A stretch of DNA of 64,000 bases from Prevotella dentasini JCM 15908 (GTDB taxonomy: Bacteria; Bacteroidota; Bacteroidia; Bacteroidales; Bacteroidaceae), in contig NZ_BAKG01000017.1 of NCBI RefSeq assembly GCF_000614065.1, forward strand, positions 1-64,000. The letters run 5' to 3'. Under the pieces are notes generated by a model. The model saw only the letters and a program-made list of their open reading frames with translations, was not told where the DNA came from and searched no databases. Shown here one piece after another: positions 48,625 to 57,923 of the stretch. Made by a program: the position numbers and the translations under genes. Position 1 is the stretch's first letter, and each line of letters starts with the position of its first letter.

Positions 48625-49052
48625 TCAGTCTTCGGGCAGGCACTCCTCCCCATATCTCCCCGGAGGAATCTTCGTTCCCTTCAGCACGACGGCTCCGGCA
48701 GCCACCACCGCGCCCTCGCCCACGTCGGCATGGTCGAGTACGGTGCGTTCATCCCTACGAGTGCATTGCGGCGGATGGTAGCCCCGTGCACGACGGCAGC
48801 GTGCCCGATGCTCGCCCCGTCCTCTATGAGCACGGGAATCCCGGCTGTCTGATGCACGCAGGCAAGGTCCTGAATGTTCACTTCCGACCCTATGCGTATG
48901 GCATCGACGTCGGCACGCAGTACGGCACCGAACCATACCGAGCAACGGTCGCCCATGACAATGTCGCCGGCAAGGGTGGCATTGTCGGCTATATAGCAGT
49001 CGCTGCCCCACGAGGGGGACTTTCCTTTTACTGATTTGATGATGGTTGGCAT
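48625..49052 (-). CDS. Gamma-carbonic anhydrase-like hexapeptide protein, one-base frame break
   Basis: Left-handed beta-helix protein, about 142 residues repaired. SVWFGAVLRADVDAIRIGSEVN and GHAAVVHGATIRRNALVGM show the hexapeptide repeats with His metal ligands typical of the CaiE/YrdA gamma-CA group. A base is missing near 48744: after ALVGMNA the next frame continues TVLDHADVGEGAVVAAGAVV and ends at 48625. It is shorter than most (about 170-190 residues), lacking the usual C-terminal helix. Enzymatic activity is uncertain for this subgroup. The gap 48441-48624 is empty. Confidence 0.88.
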
Positions 49053-49138
49053 ATTGATGGTTTGTTTTTATCCATAGTCTACGGTGGATTCACGCTGTTT
49101 CCGGCCTATCCCCAAAATGCGGCAGCCGCCGTCCGGCC

Positions 49139-50416
49139 CTACTTCCGCTCCATCCTGATGTGGTAGAGGCCGGCATAGAGTGCAGGCAGATGGGTGAAAG
49201 TGATGACCACCGCCTCGGGGTCGCCCTGCCGGTTGTGCTGCGGATGCTCCATGACACAGTTGCCGTCGGTCTGCCTTGCGGTGCTTCCGCCCAGCGGACG
49301 GTAGCCTGCTGCCGCTGCATCGTCGGCAAACCGCATCGCCTCCTCGGCCGAGGCGGTATAGAGATTGATGCGGCTGACGGTCAGCTCACGGTCCGTTTCC
49401 ACTCCGAAGAAGCCTATCTGCCGGGGATTTCTGCCTGTTATCACGTCCTTTCCCGTGGCTGCGTCGTAGGTCATGTCGTAGTGATAGGTCAGCTCGCGCT
49501 GTGTCCCGAAGCCACTGATAGTCTGCGACAGGGGCAGCCCGTAGGCCGACCCGACGGCATCGTAGAAGGTCGTCGCATTGTTGCAGTGGCCGGCATCTGA
49601 GATGATGGCGTGGAGATAGCCGAAGCCGAACGGCCTTGCCGCCGTCTGACGGGGCTGTGGCCGGCTGCCTCGGACGGTGTTCGGGGACTGCCGGGGAGGC
49701 ACGGACTCCCGGACGGCATGCGTCCGGCCGGCACCGGGAGCTGACGGCTGCGGCTTCGGGGCTTTCGTTTCGTCCGACGATTTCCATGCCCGCTCGGCAG
49801 CGGCAACGCTCTCCGACTGTGCCATGATGAGCGGCTCATCCTTCCGATACTGGTCGCAGAACGGGTCCTGATTCGTGTCCCAGTCTATGTACTTGTCGCG
49901 TCCGCCGCGCTGCTCGCTCACTTTCGTGCCGTTGCGCCACACGGTGGTATATTCCAGTTTGCCTGCCTCGCTGTAGGTGTAGGCCGTTCCGTCGAGCACG
50001 CCATTGCGGTAGTTGAGCTTCATGCCGACGCTTCCGCCCGGGAAGAACGACACCGCGCGCCCGTCGGCCTTTCCGTTCCGATACTTCATAATGGACTCTA
50101 CGCGCCCCGAGGGATGGAAGGTGCGGCACAGGCCCGTCAGTACCGTCCGGCGGTCGTCGCTGCGGTCGATGCTCACATAGTGCTTCTCGGCACGCAGCTG
50201 TCCACCGATGTAGTAGTCGTAGAACATTTTCTGCCCCTCCCCGTCGACCGTAAGGAGACGGTAGTAGGCGGCACCGGCAGTCTTGTCCGTCCCCTTCCAC
50301 CGGCTGTCGTAGAAGATGGCACCGTGGGGAATGGACGGATTGACGTATCGCTGCGCCCCTGCCCCGGACGGAAGCAGGAGAAACAGAAGGCAGAAAAGAA
50401 GGATTCGACTCATCAT
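49139..50416 (-). CDS. Secreted MORN-repeat protein
   Basis: A 425-residue exported protein. Signal peptide MMSRILLFCLLFLLLPSGAGA. MORN-type repeats occupy about residues 70-180 (CRTFHPSGRVESIMKYRNGK; GRAVSFFPGGSVGMKLNYRNG; GTAYTYSEAGKLEYTTVWRNG). A Pro/Ser/Arg-rich linker (about 210-270) leads to a C-terminal domain without recognised motifs. Such toxin_15a-like MORN lipoprotein/secreted proteins are common in Bacteroidetes; role unknown. Two adjacent ATGs (50416, 50413) are possible starts. Confidence 0.78.
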   Translation of the reverse strand: MMSRILLFCLLFLLLPSGAGAQRYVNPSIPHGAIFYDSRWKGTDKTAGAAYYRLLTVDGEGQKMFYDYYIGGQLRAEKHYVSIDRSDDRRTVLTGLCRTFHPSGRVESIMKYRNGKADGRAVSFFPGGSVGMKLNYRNGVLDGTAYTYSEAGKLEYTTVWRNGTKVSEQRGGRDKYIDWDTNQDPFCDQYRKDEPLIMAQSESVAAAERAWKSSDETKAPKPQPSAPGAGRTHAVRESVPPRQSPNTVRGSRPQPRQTAARPFGFGYLHAIISDAGHCNNATTFYDAVGSAYGLPLSQTISGFGTQRELTYHYDMTYDAATGKDVITGRNPRQIGFFGVETDRELTVSRINLYTASAEEAMRFADDAAAAGYRPLGGSTARQTDGNCVMEHPQHNRQGDPEAVVITFTHLPALYAGLYHIRMERK

Positions 50417-50546
50417 TGCATGTTCATTATAACCGGGATGCCCATAACGGCGGCAGGAGACGGAACTCCTGCCAATGCCACCGAGCGGCACCGGCCATCC
50501 CCCTGCGCAGGAACAACCCCACGGCACAGGACGGGATGTGGACTGA

Positions 50547-50554
50547 CAAAGTTA
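50547..50554 (-). promoter_or_regulatory. Promoter -7 box TAACTTTG (minus strand)
   Basis: Minus-strand TAACTTTG, 131 bp upstream of the MORN protein gene. Confidence 0.5.
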
Positions 50555-50627
50555 GCCCTTTGCCGTCAAATAGACAAGATTTAAGTCCTTTTTTTGCGAT
50601 AATATAGCACGATTGGCATTTTTTTTG

Positions 50628-50635
50628 TACTTTTG
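50628..50635 (+). promoter_or_regulatory. Promoter -7 box TACTTTTG of the hybrid regulator
   Basis: TACTTTTG after a T8 run, 87 bp upstream of the hybrid regulator ATG; divergent to the box at 50547. Confidence 0.55.
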
Positions 50636-50721
50636 CACCTATGATTCACCCCTTATAATAAAGGCTTCCATCAGCCTGTCTCACACTCCTGAGAACATTA
50701 CAACGCAAGAACAGCCTCTAC

Positions 50722-53582
50722 ATGCTGCATTATACAAAGTCCATCGTCCGCTCCCTGCGCTCCGCAACTGCCCTGACGGCAGGCACGGCAGCCCTGTTTC
50801 TCATGCTGAACGGATGCGGGACGCCTGACCCCGGAGTTCCTGCCGACGAGGCGCGGAGAGACTCTCTCGACAGCCTTACCGCACAATGCACCGACACCGC
50901 ACGCCTGAACAGCATGGCAGAAGGCTATGCCCGCAAGCAGGATGCCCTCGGAGAAGCCGTGGCACTGAGGCAACTGGGAAAGACCTACCGCGACCTGAAC
51001 GCCTTCGGATGCGCCATCAGCAGCCACCAGCACGGACTTCGGGTGGCCGAACGCGCCTGCGACACCCTCGAAATCGTGGCCGCGCTCAACAATCTCGGCA
51101 CGGACTACCGGCGGATGGGCATCCTCGACGAGGCCGCCAAACACCACGTGCAGGCCCTGACCTACATCATGAAGTTCAGCGGAAGGCAGACCGACCGCGG
51201 ACTAAAGACATACGTCGTCGCCCTCAACGGACTGGGGAACGTCTATCTCACCACCGACAACCTGCAGCAGGCCGACAGCGTACTCCGAATAGCCCTCGCA
51301 GGCGAAATAAAACTCGGCAGCATGGTGGGTCAGGCCATCAACTACGCCAATCTGGGCAGCATCAAGGAACGGCTGGGACAGACAGACTCTGCATGGAACT
51401 ACTATCAGCGGTCGATGGACTTCAACCAAAAAGCAGGCTCGCAGCTCGGCATCTCGCTCTGCTACAACCATTTCGGAGACCTCCATACAAAGGCCGGGAA
51501 ATATGCGCAGGCCATAGAGGAATACGGAAAGTCGTACCGTCTCATGGAGCGCAGGCACGACCGGTGGCACTGGCTCGAATCGTGCATATCGCTGGCAGAG
51601 CTTTACATACGGACGGGACAGAACGCACAGGCACACCAGTACCTCCTACGCGCCGACGCCGTAGCCGACACCATCAACTCCATCCGGCACGAGGCGCGCA
51701 TCCACGACCTGTTCCACAAGCTTTACTACAACGAGGGCAACTACCGGGAGGCACTGCGCAACTATACCCTCTCGGCCGCATACAGCGACAGCATGCTCAA
51801 CGCCGCCAACCTGAACCGCATACAGAACGCACGCATAGCACTCGAGCGCGAACGCCGGCAGCAAGACCTCTGCAAGGCGGAAAACCACTACCGCAGCGAG
51901 GCACAGACCAAGAACATCTTCCTCATCACCGCTATCCTCGGACTGGTGTTCCTCGCAGGAGTAGCGGCACTGCTCGCCTACTTCCTCAAGGCAAAGCGTC
52001 AGAAGACCGATCTCATAAAACGGCTGCTCTACGCACGCGAACGGCTGTTCACAAACATCACCCACGAACTGCGGACACCGCTGACCGTCATCCTCGGCGA
52101 GGCCGAGACGCTGGCCGGGGCAACCTCGTGCAGCCTTCAGCGCACCACCGAGGCAGGACGGGCGATACGCCGGCAGGGGCAGTCGCTGCTCGCTCTGGTC
52201 AACGAACTGCTCGACATCGCACGCACGCGCTCCGACGTGGCGGCACCCGAATGGCGGCACGGAGAGGCCATCACCTACATCCGAATGATTGTGGACAGCT
52301 ACCAGCCGCTGGCAAAGGAAAAGAATATCTTCATGACCTTCCAGCCACGGGAGAACCGCGTAGACATGGACCTCGTGCCGGAATACCTCCACAAGATTCT
52401 GCGCAACCTCATCGCCAACGCCGTCAAGTTCACCGACGACGGCGGACTCATCATCATCGACACGGCCCTCGAAGACAACCGCCTGCACATACGGGTCAGC
52501 GACAACGGCAGGGGGATAGAGCAGGCACAGCTGTCCCACCTCTTTGAACTCTTCTATCAGCCGACAGCGAGAGCCACGACATAGGAACGGGCGTAGGGCT
52601 TGCGCTCGTCAAGCAGCTCGCACAGGGAATGGACGGAACGATTGAGGCCGAATCCGCCCCCGGGGAAGGCTCCACCTTCACGCTCACCATCCCCGTCAGC
52701 CACGGCAACGGACGGTGGAAGCCCCTCAGCGACGAAGACGAACCGACGGCAGACGCCATGCAGACGATGCCGGCAGACGCCGCCCCACAGCTCAGGGATG
52801 CAGGGGAAGAAGGCGGAAAGGCTGCCAAGGTGCTCGTGGTAGAGGACAATGCCGACGTCGCACACTACATCGGACGGCAGGTAAACCATATATATAAGGT
52901 GTATTATGCCACCAACGGCGACGAGGGACTGGAGAAGGCACGGCGCATCCTCCCCGACATCGTCCTCACAGACATCATGATGCCCGGCATCGACGGACTC
53001 GAACTGTGCCGCCGGATACGCGCATCGGAGCTGACCAACCACATTCCCATCATCGCCATTACCGCCAAGACGTCGCAGGACGACCGCGAGGAAGGGCTTC
53101 GCGCCGGTGCCAATGCCTACCTGCACAAGCCCTTCAGCCGCAACGAGCTGCTCATACAGATAGACCAAATGCTCGCCATGAGGCGCGTGCTCACCGAGAA
53201 GACAGAGCAGGCAAGGCACGCAGGCGGCTCCGAAAAGCCCGCCCTCTCTGATGCCGACCGCGAGTTCGTCAGCCGGCTGACCGACGTCGTGCACGAGCAG
53301 ATGAAGCTCTGCTCCTTCGAGGTGAACACCATCGCCTCCAAGCTCTGCATGAGCCGCAGCACCCTCAGCCGCCGCCTGCTCTCCGCCACGGGCGACAGCG
53401 TTACCGGCTACACCGCCAAGGTGCGCATAGCCCACGCGTGCAAGCTCCTCCGGCAGCATCCCGACTGGACCACCAACGAAGTCTCGCTGCAATGCGGCTT
53501 CGAGGACCCGTCCTACTTCAGCCGCGTCTTCAAGCAGATAGAGGGCATCTCGCCCAGCCAGTACCGCAAGAACGCCGTCTGA
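50722..53582 (+). CDS. Hybrid two-component regulator (TPR sensor, kinase, receiver, AraC HTH), one-base frame break
   Basis: One-protein signalling system of about 953 residues repaired. Order: N-terminal hydrophobic segment with a lipobox-like LNGC (residues 28-32), TPR sensor (about 60-380), one transmembrane helix (about 398-420), HisKA with TNITHELRTPLTV (His near 449), HATPase (NLIANAVKFTDDG, SDNGRGIEQ), receiver (VLVVEDNAD, phospho-Asp in IVLTDIMMPG) and a C-terminal AraC-type helix-turn-helix. A base is missing near 52566, inside the ATPase domain between FYQPT and ESHDIGTGVGLALV. Unlike glycan-sensing HTCS it has no beta-propeller. Targets are unknown; the dxs-like gene follows 89 bp downstream. 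Confidence 0.9.
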
Positions 53583-53671
53583 CCACTGCCCCACGGCACG
53601 CGCATCCCCCGTCAGCCGGACACCGACATCACCGAAACCATTCCCCAAAATCATAAAAGCAAAATACAGGT

Positions 53672-55441
53672 ATGTATATTGAGAACATCGAAAGTCCCCG
53701 AGACTTAAAACAGCTTCAGCCCGAACAGCTTCCACAGCTTGCCGAAGAGATTCGTCAGGGTGTACTCAACCGCGTCAGCAACCACGGTGGCCACGTAGGC
53801 CCGAACCTCGGATTCGTAGAAGCGACGGTTGCCCTTCACTATGTCTTCAACGCTCCCGAAGACCGCATCGTCTTCGATATCTCCCACCAAAGCTATCCGC
53901 ACAAAATGCTCACGGGGCGCAAGGAGGGATTCCTCGACGCCGCAGCCATGAGCCGCATATCAGGATATTCGTCGCCGCTCGAAAGCCCTGAATACGACAA
54001 CTTCGAGATAGGGCACACCTCCACCTCCGTTGCGCTCGCCTCGGGACTCGTCAAGGCGCGCGACATCATGGGCGGAACCGAGAACGTGATAGCCGTCATC
54101 GGCGACGGATCGCTCTCGGGAGGCGAGGCCTTCGAGGGTCTCGACACCATCGCCGAGCTGGGCACGAACGCCATCATCGTCGTGAACGACAACGAGATGA
54201 GCATTGCCGAGAACCACGGGGGCATCTACCGCGGACTGGCGGAGCTGCGGCGAACCGGCGGAAAGTCGGCCAACAACCTCTTCCGCGCCATAGGCCTCGA
54301 CTACATCTACCACGAAGAGGGCAACGACGTGCAGAAGCTCGTAGAGCTGTTCCGCAAGGTAAAGGACATAGACCACCCCGTCGTCGTGCACATACACACC
54401 GAGAAGGGACACGGCTATACCCCTGCCGTTACCGACAAGGAGGCATGGCACTGGAACATGCCGTTCAACCTCGAGGACGGAAGCCCCAAACAGAAGGGCG
54501 GAAGCGGCGAGAACATCGCAGTCATGCTCGGCAACTGGCTCTTCGATGAGATGAAGCGCGACCCGAAGCTCGTCTGCATTGCCGCAGGCGTTCCTGCCGC
54601 CATAGGCTTCCATCCCGAAAAGCGCAGGCAGGCAGGACGGCAGTTCATAGACGTGGGCATCGCGGAGGAAGAGGCCGTCGCACTCGCGTCGGGAATGGCA
54701 AAGCGCGGCGCGCACCCCGTCTTCAGCACGCCTGCCACCTTCCTTCAGCGCACCTACGACCAAGTATGCCAAGACCTCGCCGTCAACGGAAACCCTGCCG
54801 TCATCAACGTCATGGGGGCATCGGTCTACGGCATGAACGACTTCACGCACATCTGCTTCTTCGACATACCGATGTTCAGCCACATTCCGAACCTCGTCTA
54901 CCTTGCACCGACCACCTACGAGGAACTCATCGCCATGGAGAGCTGGGCCGTCCGGCAGGACAGGTATTCGGTAGCCATCCGCGTGCAGGGCTTCGGCTGC
55001 GTGCACACCGACGAGCCGGTAGATACCGACTATTCCGAACTGAACAAGTACAAGCTGGTGCGCCGCGGCAGCCGCGTGGCCGTCATAGCCGTGGGCGACT
55101 TCTTCCAGAAGGGCGAGGCCGTCGTTGCCAGACTGGCAGAGCACGGCATCGGGGCGACCCTCATCAATCCCCGGTTCATCTCAGGAGCCGACGAGGAACT
55201 CCTCACAAGCCTGCTGGCCGACCACCAGATTGTCGCCACCATCGAGGACGGCTCTCTCGACGGCGGCTTCGGCGAGCGCATATCGCGCTTCTACGGCCCT
55301 ACGGCCATGCGCGTGCTCAACTTCGGTGTCCGCAAGCAGCTCTACGACCGCTACGATGTCGAGCAGCTCCTGCGCGACAATCATCTTACCGACGGGCAGA
55401 TTGTCGAAGACATACTTGCGGTGGACGGGCAGATGCGCTGA
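53672..55441 (+). CDS. DXS-like thiamine-diphosphate transketolase-family enzyme
   Basis: A 589-residue enzyme resembling 1-deoxy-D-xylulose-5-phosphate synthase. The N-terminus SNHGGHVGPNLGFVEATVAL, GDGSLSGGEAFEGLD (ThDP, near residue 144), NDNEMSI and the C-terminal DVGIAEEEAVALASGMA are family features. Canonical DXS reads GDGA(M/L)TAG and is about 620 residues, so this is the shorter divergent type; it may be the only DXS or a paralog with another substrate. It is preceded by the hybrid regulator on the same strand, and a terminator hairpin follows. Confidence 0.8.
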   Translation: MYIENIESPRDLKQLQPEQLPQLAEEIRQGVLNRVSNHGGHVGPNLGFVEATVALHYVFNAPEDRIVFDISHQSYPHKMLTGRKEGFLDAAAMSRISGYSSPLESPEYDNFEIGHTSTSVALASGLVKARDIMGGTENVIAVIGDGSLSGGEAFEGLDTIAELGTNAIIVVNDNEMSIAENHGGIYRGLAELRRTGGKSANNLFRAIGLDYIYHEEGNDVQKLVELFRKVKDIDHPVVVHIHTEKGHGYTPAVTDKEAWHWNMPFNLEDGSPKQKGGSGENIAVMLGNWLFDEMKRDPKLVCIAAGVPAAIGFHPEKRRQAGRQFIDVGIAEEEAVALASGMAKRGAHPVFSTPATFLQRTYDQVCQDLAVNGNPAVINVMGASVYGMNDFTHICFFDIPMFSHIPNLVYLAPTTYEELIAMESWAVRQDRYSVAIRVQGFGCVHTDEPVDTDYSELNKYKLVRRGSRVAVIAVGDFFQKGEAVVARLAEHGIGATLINPRFISGADEELLTSLLADHQIVATIEDGSLDGGFGERISRFYGPTAMRVLNFGVRKQLYDRYDVEQLLRDNHLTDGQIVEDILAVDGQMR

Positions 55442-55477
55442 CAGACGGACGAATTGAAAGCTGACAAATAGAATAGT

Positions 55478-55530
55478 GGGCAGGCAGCAGGTTGACAATT
55501 GGATAGTCGACAGGTTGCCTGCCCGCTCTT
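55478..55530 (+). terminator. Hairpin after the dxs-like gene
   Basis: GGGCAGGCA (55478-55486) pairs with TGCCTGCCC (55516-55524); inner bases GGTTGAC/GTCGAC extend the stem. It is followed by CTCTTGTTTG. Confidence 0.6.
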
Positions 55531-55534
55531 GTTT

Positions 55535-55785
55535 GCCCCCGTGCCTGTCCGCCTTTCCCGTATCGGACAGACACGCGGTCTGTCCCTACATTTCCGCTTG
55601 ATACAAACGGGGGATTCGCACAGGGAGTTTGTGATTTATACATATCCCGTCTGCATTACGGGCTGGCTGCCTGCTGATGGCTGTTCATTATCCACAATTC
55701 TGCCCAAACTACATAGCGGCAATTCATTCGGGCACTTTGACCATGCGAAAGTGCCGCTTTCGCATGGCGAAAACGGCACTTTCAT
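55535..55785 (-). repeat. Repeat locus 8: partial A module and B cluster
   Basis: A reverse A copy truncated at its outer arm (about 55535-55590; the TGTAGGGACAG arm is missing), then B palindromes at 55730-55785 with long perfect arms (GAAAGTGCCGCTTTCGCATG). B ends only about 16 bp from the fhs stop codon. The locus lies between convergent genes. Confidence 0.85.
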
Positions 55786-55801
55786 TTTATCGTCAAGCCT
55801 G

Positions 55802-57465
55802 TTACATCAGACCTTCTATTACTCCGTTCACTACCTCTATGCGCTCGGCCTGCGGACTCTTCGGCAGACCCGGCATGCGCATGATTTCGCCTGCCACGGC
55901 CACTATCATTTCCGCACCGGCATTGATGACGAGATTGCGGATGTTGATGTGGAAGTCTTTCGGACAGCCGTAGGCCTTGGCGTTCTCCGAGAAGGAGTAC
56001 TGCGTCTTGGCAATGCAGACGGGCAGATGCTCAAGACCAAGCTCCTTGATGCGCTTGAGCTGCTTCAGGGCTTCGCTGAAGCTCTATATGGTCGGCACCG
56101 TAGATGTTCTTGGCCACCTTCTCTATCTTCGTCGGCACGTCGTCGGTCAGCTCGTAGGCGAAGCGGAGCTGTCCTGACGGCTGCTTCTCGATGGTGTCTA
56201 CGACGAGGCGTGCGAAGTCTTCTGCGCCCTTGCCGCCGTCTGCAAAGGCGGTATTGATGGCACAGCCCACTCCGAGTTCCTCGCAGTGAGCGCGGATGAG
56301 TTCGAGTTCTTCGTCAGTGTCGGTCGGGAAGCGGTTGATGCTCACCACGATAGACTGCCCGAAGCTGCGCAGGTTGTGGATGTGCTTGTCCATGTTGGCA
56401 AAACCCTGACGCACGCCCTCCACGTTGGGCTTCTTGATTTCCTTCTCGTCTACTCCGCCGTGCATCTTCAGGGCCTGCGCGGTGGCAACGAGCACCGACA
56501 GACTTGGCTGCAAGCCTGCGCGGCGGCACTTGATGTCGAAGAACTTCTCCGCCCCGAGGTCGGCACCGAATCCTGCCTCGGTGATGCAGTAGTCGCCATA
56601 GGTCATTGCCATGCGCGTGGCCATGAGCGAGTTGCATCCGTGTGCGATGTTGGCGAACGGGCCTCCGTGGATGAATCCCGGCGTATGCTCGATGGTCTGC
56701 ACGAGGTTCGGTTGATGGCGTCGTGGAGCAGGGCAACGATAGAGCCGGCTATGCGAGGTCCTTCACGGTGAAGGCCTTTCCGTCGAGCGTGATGCCGAGG
56801 ATGATGTTCTCAATGCGGCGGTGCAGGTCGGCCTCGCTGTCGGCAAGGCAGAGGATGGCCATGATTTCCGATGCCGGGGTGATGTCGAAGCCGCTCTCGC
56901 TGACGATACCGTCGGTATGGCGTCCCAGACCGCTGACGATGTGGCGCAGGTTGCGGTCGTTGACGTCGAGCACACGCCTCCAGTAGACTTCCTTCAGGCC
57001 GAATCCCTCGCTCTGGTGCTGGTAGATGTAGTTGTCGAGCAGGGCGGCTATCATGTTGTTGGCAGAGGTGATGGCATGGAAGTCGCCCGTAAAGTGGAGG
57101 TTGATTTTCTCCATCGGGAGCACCTGCGCGTAGCCGCCGCCTGCCGCACCGCCCTTCATGCCGAAGCAGGGGCCGAGGGAAGGCTCGCGGAGGGCGAGCA
57201 CCGCCTTCTTGCCTATGCGGTTCATGCCCAGCGCGAGGCCTACGCTGACGGTCGTCTTGCCTGCACCGCTCTTCGTGGGCGAAATGCAGGTAACGAGAAT
57301 CAGCTTCGACCGCTTCGTCTTCTCTTCGTCTATCAGGGTGTAGGGCACTTTTGCCACGTATTTTCCGTATAGGTCGAGTTCACCTACGGGGATGTCTGCC
57401 TTCTCCGCTATCTTGGCGATGGGTTCCAAACTTGCCTCATGTGCAATCTCAAAATCTGTTTTCAT
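55802..57465 (-). CDS. fhs: Formate-tetrahydrofolate ligase, three frame breaks
   Basis: ATP-dependent ligase making 10-formyl-THF, about 554 residues repaired, the family length. [19 protein letters not shown] is the P-loop; [21 protein letters not shown] and [20 protein letters not shown] are signature segments. Breaks: near 56753 (KDLA to [13 protein letters not shown], one base missing), near 56710 (DAIN to [11 protein letters not shown], one missing) and near 56080 (ADHIEL to [13 protein letters not shown], one extra or two missing). The last 85 residues to a TAA at 55802 are recovered only by following this third frame. With the 5-formyl-THF cyclo-ligase it serves one-carbon metabolism. 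Confidence 0.93.
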
Positions 57466-57513
57466 AAGGTTGGCTGTTTTTTATTAAAATTGGATTTATT
57501 GGTTATTGGGCTT

Positions 57514-57521
57514 CAAAAGTA
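57514..57521 (-). promoter_or_regulatory. fhs promoter, -7 box TACTTTTG
   Basis: Minus-strand TACTTTTG, 49 bp upstream of the fhs ATG. The region 57522-57849 is GC-rich with no gene. Confidence 0.55.
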
Positions 57522-57849
57522 ACGTATTTATTCAGAAAAAGCGAACAAATTTGCAATAATTTACGTTCAGACTGGCTAAAATATAGTTAACAACGCCCAT
57601 TTGATGTCTTTTGTGCAACTTTCCGGCATGGTCTTCGGGCAACCGCGACGCCTGCGGGGAGAGGACGGGAAGGGGCTGTGCGGCATGCAGGGAACCGCCC
57701 TCCCCCGTCGGGCAGACAACGGCAGGCAGACCTCGCCCGGGCGGCCTCAGGCTGCCATCCGCCTTCCCGGGGCGGCCGGAGAGAGGGCGCGGAGGGCGGG
57801 ACAAGGCTCTTTTTCCGGCTTTTTTTTGTGTAGTCTTTCAATTATTTAT

Positions 57850-57857
57850 TATCTTTG
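57850..57857 (+). promoter_or_regulatory. Promoter -7 box TATCTTTG of the DUF2723 gene
   Basis: TATCTTTG, 67 bp upstream of the DUF2723 ATG. Confidence 0.6.
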
Positions 57858-57923
57858 CACCGATTATTTCGAAATAACAATCCTGCACATGAGCTACGTG
57901 CAGTTAATAATTCTATCTTATAA

